Assembly (NCBI RefSeq): GCF_019285775.1
Contig: NZ_CP079105.1
Span: 3,790,603 to 3,854,602 of the forward strand
Length of the DNA: 64,000 nucleotides
Direction of reading: 5' to 3'
Source of the DNA: Skermania piniformis
Lineage (GTDB): Bacteria > Actinomycetota > Actinomycetes > Mycobacteriales > Mycobacteriaceae
Shown here: positions 9,058-18,975 of the stretch, in pieces
Layout: each line of letters begins with the position of its first letter
How positions within the stretch are numbered: position 1 is the stretch's first letter
The notes under the pieces: generated by a model
The model's database searches: none
What the model saw: the letters and a program-made list of their open reading frames with translations, nothing else
Told to the model about the DNA's origin: nothing
Made by a program: the position numbers and the translations under genes

Positions 9058-11601
9058 CTACTCGCTCTCGGCCGCCGCGCCGCCGTCCGCAGCACCCGCG
9101 GAGACCAGCGTCTTGTCCGTGTTCCCCTTGGTCAGCCGGGCCTTGCCGGTGAAGGTGAACTTGGCATCGTCACCGGAGCCCTCGCCGTCCCAACCGTCGA
9201 CGTCGACCAGCACGACCTGCCCCGGACCGATCTCGTTGAACAAGATCTTCTCCGACAACTGATCTTCGATCTCGCGCTGGATGGTCCGCCGCAACGGTCG
9301 AGCACCGAGCACCGGATCGAAGCCGCGCTTGGCGAGCAGGCTCTTCGCCCGGTCGGTCAGCTCGAGCGACATGTCCTTGCTCTTCAGCTGCTTCTCCACC
9401 CGGCCGATCATCAGGTCGACCATCTGGACGATCTGATCGCTGGTGAGCTGGTGGAAGACGATCACATCGTCGATCCGGTTCAGGAACTCCGGCCGGAAAT
9501 GTTTCTTCAGCTCGTCGTTGACCTTCTGCTTCATCCGCTCGTAGTTGCTGCCTTCGCTCTGCGACGAGAAGCCGAGGCCGACCGCCTTCGAGATATCCGA
9601 GGTGCCCAGGTTCGAGGTGAAGATCAATACGGTGTTCTTGAAGTCCACCGTACGACCTTGGCCGTCGGTCAACCGCCCGTCCTCGAGCACCTGCAGCAGG
9701 GTGTTGTAGATCTCCTGATGCGCCTTCTCGATCTCGTCGAAGAGAACGACGGAGAACGGCTTGCGGCGCACCTTCTCGGTGAGCTGACCGCCCTCTTCGT
9801 AGCCGACGTACCCGGGTGGGGCACCGAACAGCCGGGACGCGGTGAACCGATCGTGGAACTCGCCCATATCGATCTGGATGAGCGCGTCGTCCTCGCCGAA
9901 CAGGAAGTTCGCCAACGCCTTGGACAGCTCGGTCTTCCCGACGCCGGACGGCCCGGCGAAGATGAACGAGCCGGACGGGCGACGCGGATCCTTCAGGCCG
10001 GCGCGGGTACGACGGATCGCCTTCGACACGGCCTTGACCGCATCTTCCTGCCCGATGATCCGCTTGTGGAGCTCGTCCTCCATCCGGAGCAACCGGGTGG
10101 TTTCCTCTTCGGTGAGCTTGAACACCGGAATCCCGGTCCAGTTGGCCAGCACCTCGGCGATCTGCTCGTCGTCGACTTCGGCAACCACGTCCAGGTCGCC
10201 GGCCCGCCATTGCTTCTCCCGCTCCGAGCGTTCGACGACGAGCTGCTTCTCCTTGTCCCGCAGCGAGGCCGCCTTCTCGAAGTCCTGGGCGTCGATCGCC
10301 GACTCCTTCTCCCGGCGCGCATCGGCGATCTTGTCGTCGAACTCACGCAGGTCCGGCGGTGCGGTCATCCGGCGAATCCGCATGCGGGCGCCGGCTTCGT
10401 CGATCAGGTCGATCGCCTTGTCCGGCAGGAACCGATCGTTGATGTACCGGTCGGCCAGCGTCGCGGCGGCGACCAGCGCGCCGTCGGTGATCGAGACCCG
10501 ATGATGCGCCTCGTACCGATCGCGCAGGCCCTTGAGGATATTGATCGTGTGCTCGACCGTCGGCTCACCGACCTGCACCGGCTGGAACCGGCGCTCCAGG
10601 GCGGCGTCCTTCTCGATGTACTTGCGATATTCGTCCAGCGTGGTCGCACCGATGGTCTGCAATTCGCCACGGGCCAGCTTGGGCTTGAGGATGCTCGCCG
10701 CATCGATCGCACCCTCGGCCGCGCCCGCACCGACCAACGTGTGCAGCTCGTCGATGAACAGGATGATGTCGCCGCGGGTGTTGATCTCCTTGAGGACCTT
10801 CTTCAGCCGCTCCTCGAAATCACCGCGGTAGCGGCTGCCGGCCACCAGCGAACCGAGATCGAGGGTGTAGAGCTGCTTGTCCTTCAGCGTTTCCGGCACC
10901 TCACCGTTGACGATGGCCTGCGCCAGACCCTCGACCACCGCGGTCTTGCCGACGCCGGGCTCGCCGATCAGCACCGGATTGTTCTTGGTGCGCCGGGACA
11001 GCACCTGCATCACCCGCTCGATCTCCTTGGCGCGGCCGATCACCGGATCGAGCTTGCCTTCCAGCGCCGCCTGGGTCAGGTTGCGGCCGAACTGATCGAG
11101 CACCAGCGAGGTGGACGGCGTCCCGGACTCGCCGCGGGCGCCGGCTTCGGCGGGCTCCTTGCCCTGATAGCCGGACAGCAGCTGGATCACCTGTTGGCGC
11201 ACCCGATTCAGGTCTGCGCCCAGCTTCACCAGTACCTGCGCGGCTACTCCCTCACCCTCGCGGATCAGACCGAGCAGGATGTGCTCGGTACCGATGTAGT
11301 TGTGCCCGAGCTGCAACGCCTCACGCAGGCTCAGCTCCAGCACCTTCTTGGCCCGCGGGGTGAACGGGATGTGCCCGGACGGCGCCTGCTGCCCCTGGCC
11401 GATGATCTCCTCGACCTGACTCCGCACACCCTCCAAGGAGATCCCGAGCGATTCCAGCGACTTCGCAGCAACCCCTTCGCCCTCGTGGATCAGGCCCAGC
11501 AGGATGTGCTCGGTACCGATGTAGTTGTGGTTGAGCATCCGGGCCTCTTCTTGGGCCAGGACGACGACTCGACGTGCGCGGTCGGTGAACCTCTCGAACA
11601 T
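9058..11601 (-). CDS. clpC: ClpC1, AAA+ unfoldase of the Clp protease
   Basis: Hexameric ATPase that unfolds substrates and feeds them to ClpP1P2; essential in mycobacteria and a known antibiotic target. The 847 residues show the duplicated N-terminal Clp repeat (each with [14 protein letters not shown]), a first AAA+ domain with Walker [14 protein letters not shown] near 210, a UVR-containing middle domain (about 420-460), and a second AAA+ domain with [13 protein letters not shown] near 545. A GAGGAAG ribosome site precedes the ATG. It lies downstream of lsr2, separated by about 300 bases containing a probable own promoter. Confidence 0.98.
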   Translation of the reverse strand: MFERFTDRARRVVVLAQEEARMLNHNYIGTEHILLGLIHEGEGVAAKSLESLGISLEGVRSQVEEIIGQGQQAPSGHIPFTPRAKKVLELSLREALQLGHNYIGTEHILLGLIREGEGVAAQVLVKLGADLNRVRQQVIQLLSGYQGKEPAEAGARGESGTPSTSLVLDQFGRNLTQAALEGKLDPVIGRAKEIERVMQVLSRRTKNNPVLIGEPGVGKTAVVEGLAQAIVNGEVPETLKDKQLYTLDLGSLVAGSRYRGDFEERLKKVLKEINTRGDIILFIDELHTLVGAGAAEGAIDAASILKPKLARGELQTIGATTLDEYRKYIEKDAALERRFQPVQVGEPTVEHTINILKGLRDRYEAHHRVSITDGALVAAATLADRYINDRFLPDKAIDLIDEAGARMRIRRMTAPPDLREFDDKIADARREKESAIDAQDFEKAASLRDKEKQLVVERSEREKQWRAGDLDVVAEVDDEQIAEVLANWTGIPVFKLTEEETTRLLRMEDELHKRIIGQEDAVKAVSKAIRRTRAGLKDPRRPSGSFIFAGPSGVGKTELSKALANFLFGEDDALIQIDMGEFHDRFTASRLFGAPPGYVGYEEGGQLTEKVRRKPFSVVLFDEIEKAHQEIYNTLLQVLEDGRLTDGQGRTVDFKNTVLIFTSNLGTSDISKAVGLGFSSQSEGSNYERMKQKVNDELKKHFRPEFLNRIDDVIVFHQLTSDQIVQMVDLMIGRVEKQLKSKDMSLELTDRAKSLLAKRGFDPVLGARPLRRTIQREIEDQLSEKILFNEIGPGQVVLVDVDGWDGEGSGDDAKFTFTGKARLTKGNTDKTLVSAGAADGGAAAESE

Positions 11602-11903
11602 CGCTCTTCCTCACTTCCTGCTCCGGCTCGCGCCGAGCACCTGGCCCATGGGCCGAACAAGCTGTGCAAAGCCGCGAGGTGGCCGCCGGGAATCCATGAT
11701 CGCTTCGAACCACTCTAGTGGCCCCAGCACCCGCCCGTCGGATCGCACCCCAGTCTTGCGGGCACCTCGCGCTCATGGGTGGACAACGCGCCGGTCGACG
11801 GTTTCGTTCCGATCGAAGTCAGCTACGAGCGAACAGCTCGGCAAGCACGGGCGAACGCTCGTCTCGTCGGTGGACCCGAGCGATCCCGCAAAAGCCGAGC
11901 GCG
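11602..11903. other. Intergenic region between clpC and lsr2
   Basis: No coding signal stands out here. Next to clpC it holds the likely clpC leader and promoter (see 11712-11717). I looked for a ClgR-type operator and for a clear lsr2 terminator and found neither convincingly. Confidence 0.6.
11712..11717 (-). promoter_or_regulatory. Putative clpC promoter -10 (TAGAGT)
   Basis: TAGAGT on the minus strand fits the actinobacterial TANNNT -10, set in a small palindrome CACTCTAGTG. It would give a leader of about 105 bases before the clpC ATG. No -35 is obvious at the right distance, so confidence is limited. Confidence 0.4.
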
Positions 11904-12263
11904 CTACGCCTTCGCCTTGTTGTAGGCGTCGGCGATTTCGGCCGAGATCCGGCCACGGGCGGAAACCTTGTGGCCATTCCGCCGGGCCCACTCCCGAATA
12001 GCGGCGCTCTGTTCCCGATCGACGACGGCGCGACCACTCTTGCCCGTTACCTGAGCGGCCGGCGTCACCCGCGCCCGCCGCCGGCCACTCACCTTGCGCG
12101 CGCTGGACACCCAGGTATCGAGTTCGTCACGCAGCTTCGCGGCATTGGACGCAGACAGGTCGATCTCGTACGAAACGCCGTCCAGCCCGAACTCGACCGT
12201 TTCGTCGGCGGCGGCCTCGCCGTCCACGTCGTCGATGAGCGTGACGGTGACCTTCTTAGCCAT
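11904..12263 (-). CDS. lsr2: Lsr2, nucleoid-associated silencing protein
   Basis: The H-NS-like protein of mycolic-acid actinomycetes: it binds AT-rich DNA in the minor groove, bridges it and silences acquired genes. At 119 residues it has the N-terminal dimerisation/oligomerisation region ([12 protein letters not shown]..., about 1-50), a basic linker, and the C-terminal DNA-binding domain with the AT-hook-like Arg103-Gly104-Arg105 in [10 protein letters not shown]. Length and motif match the family exactly. The start is the ATG preceded by GAAGGGA; an upstream in-frame extension lacks support. It lies between lysS and clpC as in M. tuberculosis. Confidence 0.97.
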   Translation of the reverse strand: MAKKVTVTLIDDVDGEAAADETVEFGLDGVSYEIDLSASNAAKLRDELDTWVSSARKVSGRRRARVTPAAQVTGKSGRAVVDREQSAAIREWARRNGHKVSARGRISAEIADAYNKAKA

Positions 12264-12322
12264 CGGGTAAGCGTCCCTTCGGAAAATCCGACCGCTCCCT
12301 CCGCGGTCGATTACTCGTCGAC

Positions 12323-12350
12323 AGCGTACCCCGGATCGGACTATTTCCAA
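12323..12350 (-). promoter_or_regulatory. Putative lsr2 promoter
   Basis: On the minus strand TTGGAA (12350-12345) and TACGCT (12328-12323) are 16 bases apart, a fair match to a housekeeping sigma promoter. It would start transcription near 12316, about 50 bases before the lsr2 ATG, so lsr2 can be expressed independently of lysS. Confidence 0.5.
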
Positions 12351-12382
12351 CCCAGCCGATTAAAACTTGTGGCGAACGCCGC

Positions 12383-13888
12383 TCAACGCGCGCGCGGCCG
12401 AACAATTGGAAAGAGCACCGTATCCCGGATTCCCAATCCGGTGAGCGCAATCAGCAGCCGGTCGATTCCCATGCCCGTGCCGGTCGTCGGCGGCATGCCG
12501 TGTTCCATTGCGACCAGGAAGTCCTCGTCCAGCGCCATCGCTTCGTCGTCGCCGGCCAGCGCCAGCCGGGCCTGGTCGACGAAACGCTCGCGCTGCACCA
12601 CCGGGTCGACCAATTCCGAATAGCCGGTCGCCAATTCGAAGCCGCGCACATACAGATCCCACTTCTCCACCACCCCGGGCTCGCTGCGGTGCTGCCGGGT
12701 CAACGGGGAGGTCTCCACCGGAAAGTCGCGCACGAATGTGGGCGCGTGCAGCTGCTCGGCGTAAGCATGTTCCCAGAGTTCCTCGACCAACTTCCCATGG
12801 CCGTAGCCTTTACCGTCGGGGATTTCCAGACCGACCCGCTCGGCGAGCCGGCGCAATTCGGCGACCGACGTCTGCGGTGTCACCTCGACACCCAGCGACT
12901 CCGACAACGACGGATACATCCGAACCGTTGTCCATTCGCCGCGAAGGTCGTATTCGCTGCCGTCTGCGAGCGGCACGATCTGGGTACCGAGCGCTTCTTC
13001 GGCGACTTCCTGGACCAACTGGTTCATCATGCGAGCCGAGTCGTCGTACGTACCGTATGCCTGATATGTCTCCAGCATGGAGAATTCCGGCGAGTGCGTG
13101 GAGTCGATCCCCTCGTTGCGGAAGTTCCGATTGATCTCGAACACCTTCTCGATTCCGCCGACCACACACCGCTTCAGGAACAGTTCCGGCGCAATACGCA
13201 GATATAGCTCGATATCGAGCGCGTTCGAATGCGTGACGAACGGCCGAGCGGCAGCACCGCCGGGCAGCGTCTGCAACATCGGCGTCTCGACCTCGAGAAA
13301 CCCCCGCCGTTCCAGCGCACCGCGCACCGCGCGCACCACCGACACCCGGGTACGCGCGACCTGCCGCGCCTCCGGACGCACGATCAGGTCGACATAACGC
13401 TGCCGGACCCGCGACTCGTCGTTCATTTCCTTATGGGCGACCGGCAACGGCCGCAACGCCTTCGAGGCAAATTCCCAGCTATCTGCCAGCACACTCAGTT
13501 CGCCGCGCCGGGAGCTGATCACCTTGCCGTGTAAGTAGACGATGTCGGCCAGGTCGACGTCGGTCTTCCAGGCGGCCAGCGCCGCGTCGCCGACGCCGGC
13601 AAGACCGATCATCGCCTGCAGCTGGGTGCCGTCACCAGCCTGTAACGTGGCGAAACACAGTTTGCCGGTGTTCCGCAGGAAGATCACCCGACCGGCGACG
13701 CCGACCACCGCACCGGTATCGGTATCCGGCGCCAGGCCTTCGTATTTCGCTCGGATCTCGGCCAACGAATGGGTTCGGGGAATGGTCACCGGGTACGGAT
13801 CCACGCCCTCGGCGAGGAGGCGCTCCCGTTTCGCCCGGCGAACCCGGACCTGCTCGGGCGTGTCGGCAGTTTCTGGGTTGTCGGTCAC
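12383..13888 (-). CDS. lysS: Lysyl-tRNA synthetase (class II)
   Basis: Charges tRNA-Lys with lysine. The 501-residue protein has the N-terminal OB-fold anticodon-binding domain (roughly 50-170) and a class II catalytic core with motif 2 [14 protein letters not shown] and motif 3 [14 protein letters not shown]. Length matches bacterial LysS. It is separated by 60 bases from the rhodanese gene upstream and by about 120 bases from lsr2 downstream. Confidence 0.98.
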   Translation of the reverse strand: MTDNPETADTPEQVRVRRAKRERLLAEGVDPYPVTIPRTHSLAEIRAKYEGLAPDTDTGAVVGVAGRVIFLRNTGKLCFATLQAGDGTQLQAMIGLAGVGDAALAAWKTDVDLADIVYLHGKVISSRRGELSVLADSWEFASKALRPLPVAHKEMNDESRVRQRYVDLIVRPEARQVARTRVSVVRAVRGALERRGFLEVETPMLQTLPGGAAARPFVTHSNALDIELYLRIAPELFLKRCVVGGIEKVFEINRNFRNEGIDSTHSPEFSMLETYQAYGTYDDSARMMNQLVQEVAEEALGTQIVPLADGSEYDLRGEWTTVRMYPSLSESLGVEVTPQTSVAELRRLAERVGLEIPDGKGYGHGKLVEELWEHAYAEQLHAPTFVRDFPVETSPLTRQHRSEPGVVEKWDLYVRGFELATGYSELVDPVVQRERFVDQARLALAGDDEAMALDEDFLVAMEHGMPPTTGTGMGIDRLLIALTGLGIRDTVLFPIVRPRAR

Positions 13889-13948
13889 AACCGGTCAGCC
13901 TACTGACGGGCCGAAGAGATCCTTACCTGCGGCCAACAATTCGCCAGG

Positions 13949-14383
13949 TCAGACTCCGGCGAGCCCCACCAGCTCACGGACGAAATGTGGTTGGCCGGTA
14001 GCGACATCGAGCAAACCGGCGGCACGGAGGCCGCGGTAACCACCGATCAGATCGGTGGCCCGGTGTAGTCCCAGCGCACGCAATGCCGCCGCGGCGCGCG
14101 GCGAGTCGCCGCCGTCGGCGCAGATCACGACCCAGGCGACCGCGTGGTCGGTGGCCAGCCGGAGTCGCGCCGAACCGGCCGGATCACACCGCGACACCAG
14201 CAGATCCGCCTCGATGGCCAGGGCCCCGGGCAACGCCCCTTGACGGCTCCGTTGCGCCTGCGAACGGATGTCGACCAAGATCGCGCCGCGCCGAAGCGCT
14301 TGCGGCAGTTGGACACCGCGCAGTCGCGGGGAACGAGCCAGGGCGGGGGCCGGGGAGATACGAGAACGCAGGGAAACAGACAT
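13949..14383 (-). CDS. Rhodanese-like sulfurtransferase domain protein
   Basis: A single rhodanese domain of about 144 residues. The LVDIRSQAQR start of the fold and GGYRGLRAAG near the end are typical. The active-site loop holds a cysteine (Cys88) in VICADGGDSP, so the protein could carry sulfur as a persulfide, though the loop departs from the common CxxGxR form. A CGGAG ribosome site precedes the ATG at 14383. About 57 bases upstream ends a tiny ORF with two cysteine codons (14440-14469), which fits control by cysteine supply. The sulfur acceptor is unknown. Confidence 0.8.
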   Translation of the reverse strand: MSVSLRSRISPAPALARSPRLRGVQLPQALRRGAILVDIRSQAQRSRQGALPGALAIEADLLVSRCDPAGSARLRLATDHAVAWVVICADGGDSPRAAAALRALGLHRATDLIGGYRGLRAAGLLDVATGQPHFVRELVGLAGV

Positions 14384-14439
14384 GATGTCGCTCCGGGTGA
14401 GATGTTCGACAGGAGAGGGCGGAAGTCCCCAGGCAGGGG

Positions 14440-14469
14440 TCAGCCGCGACAACACTCCTGGAACGTCAT
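14440..14469 (-). CDS. Short cysteine-codon leader peptide MTFQECCRG
   Basis: A ten-codon ORF (nine residues plus TGA) with adjacent TGT-TGT cysteine codons near its end, just upstream of the rhodanese gene. Right after its stop the RNA could form a CCCC-TGCCT-GGGG hairpin. Short leader ORFs rich in cysteine codons are known in mycobacteria to attenuate downstream sulfur-metabolism genes when charged tRNA-Cys is plentiful. The position, codons and downstream sulfurtransferase all fit; translation is not proven. Confidence 0.55.
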   Translation of the reverse strand: MTFQECCRG

Positions 14470-14487
14470 CAGCCGGCGCACGGGCCG

Positions 14488-14493
14488 AGCATA
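14488..14493 (-). promoter_or_regulatory. Putative -10 (TATGCT) for the cysteine leader and rhodanese gene
   Basis: TATGCT on the minus strand lies in a short AT-richer patch; transcription would begin near 14481, only about a dozen bases before the leader ATG. The -35 region is weak. This would give the rhodanese its own promoter, separate from coaX upstream. Confidence 0.4.
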
Positions 14494-14525
14494 GCAGTGA
14501 ATTGCATCGGCGAACTGCATCGAGC

Positions 14526-15329
14526 TCACGACCGCCGGAGCCGGGCCTTGTCCCGATTGCGCTCGTAGACCAACCGCAGTCCGTGCAGGGTGAGGTTCGG
14601 CTCGTGGTGCTCGACCGTCTCGGATTCGGGAACGATCAGCCCGGCCTTGTCCCCGGTCGCGACGACGGCGACATCCTTGCCGGCGAACTCCTCGAACTCG
14701 TCGCGGACGCGGTCGACCAGCCCGTCGATCAGGCCGGCGAAGCCGAACACGGCACCGGACTGCATACATTCGGTCGAGTTCTTGCCGAGCACCGACCGCG
14801 GCCGAGCAAGCTCCACCCGGCGCAGCGCCGCCCCGGTGACCAACGCCTCCATCGACAGCTCGACCCCGGGCGCGATCACCCCACCGAGGAATTCGCCTTT
14901 CGCCGACACCAGATCCAGGCAGGTGGCCGCGCCGAAGTCGACCACGACGGCCGGGCCGCGATAGAGCTGGAAAGCGGCCAGCCCGTTGACGATCCGGTCG
15001 GCACCGACCTCCTTGGGATTGTCCACCAGCAGCGGCATCCCGGTGCGGACGCCGGGCTCGATCAGCACGCCGGGCACCTGGTCCCAGTACCGGGCGAGCA
15101 TGTACCGCAGTTCGTGCAGCACCGGCGGTACGGTGGACAGCGCCACGATCCCGGCCACCTGCTCGACATAGCTGCCGAGCAGACCGCGGATGTGCATCGC
15201 GAGCTCGTCCGCGGTCGTCCGCGGGTCGGTCGGCATCCGCCAGACCTGTACCAGCTCAGCGTGTTCGGCACTACCGGCGAACAGACCGAGGACCACCTTG
15301 GTGGTCCGCACGTCGATCGCGAGCAGCAC
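14526..15329 (-). CDS. coaX: CoaX-type (type III) pantothenate kinase, possibly degenerate
   Basis: By family it phosphorylates pantothenate, the first step to coenzyme A. The 267 residues have the ASKHA-fold landmarks: the P-loop-like start [21 protein letters not shown] with the catalytic aspartate, and [12 protein letters not shown]. Two sites depart from the active-enzyme pattern: the conserved Asn of D-V-x-N-T is Thr, and GTATT becomes GAATC. M. tuberculosis CoaX (Rv3600c), which also departs here, was reported to lack activity and to be dispensable. The ATG overlaps the panD stop codon (ATGA), so it belongs to the panC-panD-coaX operon. Confidence 0.88.
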   Translation of the reverse strand: MLLAIDVRTTKVVLGLFAGSAEHAELVQVWRMPTDPRTTADELAMHIRGLLGSYVEQVAGIVALSTVPPVLHELRYMLARYWDQVPGVLIEPGVRTGMPLLVDNPKEVGADRIVNGLAAFQLYRGPAVVVDFGAATCLDLVSAKGEFLGGVIAPGVELSMEALVTGAALRRVELARPRSVLGKNSTECMQSGAVFGFAGLIDGLVDRVRDEFEEFAGKDVAVVATGDKAGLIVPESETVEHHEPNLTLHGLRLVYERNRDKARLRRS

Positions 15330-15748
15330 TAGACGACAGCCAGCCCGCGCGGGTTGCGCAACCCGGAACCGGCGGGAGCGTATGCCGGGTCGGCACCCGC
15401 CTCGACCGCCACGTTGTGTTCGTCGACGAATACCACCCGCGGCTGGTACGCAGCGAGTTCGGCCGCGTCCAACATCGCGTAGGCGATCAGGATCACCAGA
15501 TCCCCCGGATGCACCAGATGCGCTGCGGCTCCGTTGATCCCGATCACTCCGGAACCACGTTCGCCGGCGATCACATAGGTCTCCAGCCGGGCGCCGTTGG
15601 TGATGTCGACGATCGCCACCTGTTCGCCTTCCAACAGGTCCGCCGCGTCCAACAGATCCTGATCCACCGTCACCGAACCGACGTAATGCAGGTCCGCATG
15701 GGTCACCGTCGCGCGGTGGATCTTCGACTTCATCATGGTGCGGTACAT
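15329..15748 (-). CDS. panD: Aspartate 1-decarboxylase proenzyme
   Basis: Makes beta-alanine from aspartate for pantothenate synthesis. It self-cleaves at Gly24-Ser25 to create the pyruvoyl group; with the ATG at 15748 the HYVGSVTVD site falls at exactly 24/25, as in E. coli, which supports this start over the internal MM. Tyr and Thr of the active site (GINGAAAHL region) are present. At 139 residues it has the slightly long C-terminal tail usual in actinobacteria. It lies between panC and coaX, overlapping the coaX start. Confidence 0.96.
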   Translation of the reverse strand: MYRTMMKSKIHRATVTHADLHYVGSVTVDQDLLDAADLLEGEQVAIVDITNGARLETYVIAGERGSGVIGINGAAAHLVHPGDLVILIAYAMLDAAELAAYQPRVVFVDEHNVAVEAGADPAYAPAGSGLRNPRGLAVV

Positions 15749-15781
15749 CGCTGTCCCTTTCCGTCGCGCGCCGGTCGGCGG

Positions 15782-16714
15782 CTATCCGGACGCCCGAACG
15801 GGCGTGGTCTGCCCGCCGGGATGGTCTTCGATCGCCGCACCGATCCGGACGGCGGTGTTGTCGATCAATCGGGTGCCGCCCACCCGGACGGCGATCAGTA
15901 GTCGGCCCATCCCCTGGGTCGGCGCCGGCCCCAGATCGGCGTCGCGCAGTTCCAGGTAGTCCAGCTCGATACCGGAGGCCGCGTCGACCACCGCGCGCGC
16001 GGCAGCCAGCACCGCGTCCGGGCCGGCGCTCGCTGCATGCGCTCCCGCGGCCAGCGCCGCGGACAGCGCCGTCGCCGATTCCCGTTGTGCCGGATCGAGA
16101 TAACGGTTACGCGAGGACATCGCCAAGCCGTCCCGCTCGCGGACGGTCGGCACCGCCACGATCCGGGTACCGAAATTCAGGTCGGCGACCATCTGCCGGA
16201 TCAGAACCAGCTGCTGGTAGTCCTTCTCGCCGAAGAACGCCTCTCGCGGACGCGCGATCTGCAGCAATTTCGCTACGACCGTGAGCATTCCGGCGAAATG
16301 TGTCGGCCGAGTTCCGGCCTCCAGGTCGGCGCCGGCCGGACCGGGTTGCACGGTGGTCCGCGGTCCGGTCGGATACATGTCGGCGACACTCGGCGCGAAT
16401 ACCAGCTCCACCCCGGCGTCGCGCAGCGACGCGAGGTCGGCATCGAATGTCCGCGGGTAGGCGTCGAGGTCCTCACCGGCGCCGAACTGCAACGGGTTCA
16501 CGAAGATCGATACGATCACCACGGAGTTGTGCCGCCGTGCCGCCCGGACCAAGGCCAGATGCCCGTCGTGCAGTGCCCCCATCGTCGGGACCAGCGCGAC
16601 GGTGCGACCGACCGAGCGCAGGGCCTCGGAGACCCGGGTGACCACCGTCGGATCGTGATGCACGGTGAGTTCGCCCGGACGGAACGCGGTCCGCAGCGCG
16701 GGATCGGGGGTCAT
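15782..16714 (-). CDS. panC: Pantothenate synthetase
   Basis: ATP-dependent condensation of pantoate and beta-alanine. The 310-residue protein has the ATP-binding [10 protein letters not shown] motif, [18 protein letters not shown] and the KMSKS-like MSSRNRYL. It overlaps the upstream DUF2520 gene by four bases (ATGA) and precedes panD by 33 bases. Length matches M. tuberculosis PanC (Rv3602c). Confidence 0.97.
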   Translation of the reverse strand: MTPDPALRTAFRPGELTVHHDPTVVTRVSEALRSVGRTVALVPTMGALHDGHLALVRAARRHNSVVIVSIFVNPLQFGAGEDLDAYPRTFDADLASLRDAGVELVFAPSVADMYPTGPRTTVQPGPAGADLEAGTRPTHFAGMLTVVAKLLQIARPREAFFGEKDYQQLVLIRQMVADLNFGTRIVAVPTVRERDGLAMSSRNRYLDPAQRESATALSAALAAGAHAASAGPDAVLAAARAVVDAASGIELDYLELRDADLGPAPTQGMGRLLIAVRVGGTRLIDNTAVRIGAAIEDHPGGQTTPVRASG

Positions 16715-17631
16715 CGCTGCTCCAGAAGATCGATCAGTTCGGCGTCGCTGCCGACGTGCTGGGCGGTCCGTAACGACATCGCCCGATAACCGGCGGCGAG
16801 CTGCGGATCGAGGGTGGTGAGCGCGGCCAGGTGCGCGGCGACCGCGGCGGCGTCGCCGCGCGCCACCGGACCGGTCAGCCCGGCCGTGCCGCGGCGCAAC
16901 GCATTGTCCAGTGCGGCCGACAACAGGGGTGCCAGCAACCGCTCGGCGAGCCCGTTGGGCGCCGGATCGACCCGTTGCTGACCGAGCAGTTCGACCCCGG
17001 CCAGCGCGCTACGCAGCGCTTCCGCGGCATCGACAACCAGCGTCACCAGGTGATTGCTGCCGTGCGCGAGAGCCGCGTGGTACAGCGTGCGCTGGTGTTC
17101 GGGCACCCGGACCGGCTCGCCGCCGATCTCCAGGACCAGCGACTGCGCGATCGCATACGACACCTCGTCCGCGGCGGTGATTCCGAAGCACGCGCCGGCC
17201 AGCCGAGCGGCATCCTCCTCGTGCCCGGTGAAGGTCATCGCGGGATGGATCGCCAGTGGTCGGGCACCGAGCGCGGCGAGCGGGCCCAGCACCGCGATCC
17301 CCCAAGCTCCCGCGGTGTGCACGACGATGGTGCCGGGGCGCACCGCGTCCGCCGCGGCCAGCTCATCCACCACCCCGGCCAGCTCGGTATCCGGCACCGC
17401 CAGCAGCAACAATTCGGCCTGCGCCGCGACCCGCTCGACCGGCAGGATGCGCGCTTCCGGCAGCCGGGTGCGCGCACGATGAATCGACCTGGCGGAGTTT
17501 GCCGATACCCCGAAGACCACATGGCCGACCCGCTCCAGCGCCGCGCCGAGCGCGCTACCGACGCGGCCGGCGGACACGACACCGACGGTCAACCGCGCCG
17601 GCGCCGGATCGGCATAGGCCAGTGAGGTCAC
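16711..17631 (-). CDS. DUF2520/Rossmann-like oxidoreductase (Rv3603c-like)
   Basis: The N-terminal Rossmann fold with [13 protein letters not shown] binds a dinucleotide, and the C-terminal DUF2520 helical domain contains HPAMTFTG. This layout resembles 6-phosphogluconate dehydrogenase/ketopantoate reductase-like proteins. Because the gene is coupled to panC, a role near pantoate supply (for example a PanE-like reduction) is tempting, but that is inference from context. 306 residues from a GTG start. Confidence 0.82.
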   Translation of the reverse strand: MTSLAYADPAPARLTVGVVSAGRVGSALGAALERVGHVVFGVSANSARSIHRARTRLPEARILPVERVAAQAELLLLAVPDTELAGVVDELAAADAVRPGTIVVHTAGAWGIAVLGPLAALGARPLAIHPAMTFTGHEEDAARLAGACFGITAADEVSYAIAQSLVLEIGGEPVRVPEHQRTLYHAALAHGSNHLVTLVVDAAEALRSALAGVELLGQQRVDPAPNGLAERLLAPLLSAALDNALRRGTAGLTGPVARGDAAAVAAHLAALTTLDPQLAAGYRAMSLRTAQHVGSDAELIDLLEQR

Positions 17632-17762
17632 CGTTGTCCTCTCGGGCGCTTCGTTCCAGTCCCGCTACGGCGGGTACCAGACGTTACGAGAGAAGGGTAA
17701 CCGCCACGGCGACGCACGAGTCCGCGCCGGGACGTGATCTGGGCCTCACTTGTGCGCGACGT

Positions 17763-18851
17763 TCACGCGCCCGCGCGCTCGGCCTGCAGGTTGGCCAGAA
17801 TCTGGGCCACCGACAAGCCTTCGGTGTGGGAGCCGTCGGCCTCGGCGGTGGACTCGTCCGCATCGATCCTGCGGCGCCGGCGCGGGCTGTCCAGGCCGAT
17901 CGATGCCAGCTCGGTCGCGGATGCACCGGCATCGGGCCCGTCGGTGTCGGTCTCGCTGTCGGGCGCTTCGGTGTCGGGTGCCTTGGTGTCGGGTGTCTCG
18001 GTCTCCGCGGTTTCGGCAGCCGGTGTCTCGGGCTCGGCCGGCTCAGCCGGCGGGGGCGGCTCGGCTGGCATGGCCGGCTTGGCACCGTTGGTGGCCGGCC
18101 CGGCGCCGATTCCCCACCACTCGGTCCACCCGGTCGCACTCACCCCGACCGGGAGGACCAACGACCCCGACTCCAAGCTCACCACCGCGGCATTACTCAC
18201 GGCGGTATTACTTACCGCCGCGACATTGCCGACCACCGCCGTCTCGCTCACCACCGCCGTCTCGACGGTGAGCGGCTCGTCGTCCGGGTTGGCGAACTGT
18301 GGGCGATCGGTCACCTCGGGAGCGAACTGGGGTGCCGGCGGAGTCCCGTCCGGTACCAGCAATCCGGATGCGGACGGCTGAAAATTCTGGAACGCGGTCG
18401 AGGTCAGCTCCTGCACCCGGGTCAGCTGGGCGCGGAGGGCAAGCCGCTCGACCGGTAGGCCGCCGCCGAACAGGGCCTCCAGGTTCGACCGCAAGGAAGT
18501 CAATTCGGCCCGTAGCGCCGCTATATCCGGGTGACCGAGCTCCGCAGCCGCGGCTCCGCCGCGCAATCGGTTCTCGAACTCGCGTCGCGCAGCGATCTCA
18601 CGATCGAGCTCGAGCTCGTACACCTGCTGCAGATCCGCCAGCTTGGCACGATCGGCGAGCGACTCACGGCGATACCGAACCATCGCGAATACGCCCAGAA
18701 CAGCGGACCACAAGCCGACGACCACACCGATCCGGAGCATCTGGGCACTCTGACTGAACACGAGTACCGCACTCGCCGCCACACCGAGCGCGACGATAAC
18801 CCCGACGACCAGCGATGCCGGAGGCCGGAGCTTGCCTATCCGAGCGGACAC
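17763..18851 (-). CDS. DUF6779-type membrane protein (Rv3604c-like)
   Basis: Unknown function. Two hydrophobic helices near the N-terminus (SLVVGVIVALGVAASAVLVF and RIGVVVGLWSAVLGVFAMV) are followed by a coiled-coil-like charged segment (LADLQQVYELELDREIAARR) and a long, repeat-prone Ala/Pro/Glu/Thr-rich cytoplasmic region, ending in a short conserved helix SVAQILANLQAE. The GTG at 18851 is chosen because upstream residues look non-coding; a GTG two codons earlier is equally possible. It sits between DUF3180 and DUF2520 in the folate-pantothenate run, as Rv3604c does. 362 residues. Confidence 0.75.
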   Translation of the reverse strand: MSARIGKLRPPASLVVGVIVALGVAASAVLVFSQSAQMLRIGVVVGLWSAVLGVFAMVRYRRESLADRAKLADLQQVYELELDREIAARREFENRLRGGAAAAELGHPDIAALRAELTSLRSNLEALFGGGLPVERLALRAQLTRVQELTSTAFQNFQPSASGLLVPDGTPPAPQFAPEVTDRPQFANPDDEPLTVETAVVSETAVVGNVAAVSNTAVSNAAVVSLESGSLVLPVGVSATGWTEWWGIGAGPATNGAKPAMPAEPPPPAEPAEPETPAAETAETETPDTKAPDTEAPDSETDTDGPDAGASATELASIGLDSPRRRRRIDADESTAEADGSHTEGLSVAQILANLQAERAGA

Positions 18852-18975
18852 ACCCACGCAACCAGCGTAACCGTCGCACCGGAATCGCACGGTGGCAACG
18901 CCGACCTGGTCGGTATCTGCCGTCAGGTCGAGCTCTGCGCAGCTTTTTCCCGCGGGTTACCGACCGGTATCGCGA

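Noticed and set aside
8674-11718. A 1014-residue plus-strand open frame
   Set aside because: It is the antisense of clpC; no recognisable domain and low-complexity composition.
11602-11903. ClgR operator upstream of clpC
   Set aside because: I looked for CGC-N5-GCG type sites and found only GCG-N-CGC arrangements, which do not match.
14383-14470. SAM-type riboswitch upstream of the rhodanese gene
   Set aside because: No conserved SAM riboswitch core can be laid on it; the cysteine-codon ORF explains the leader better.
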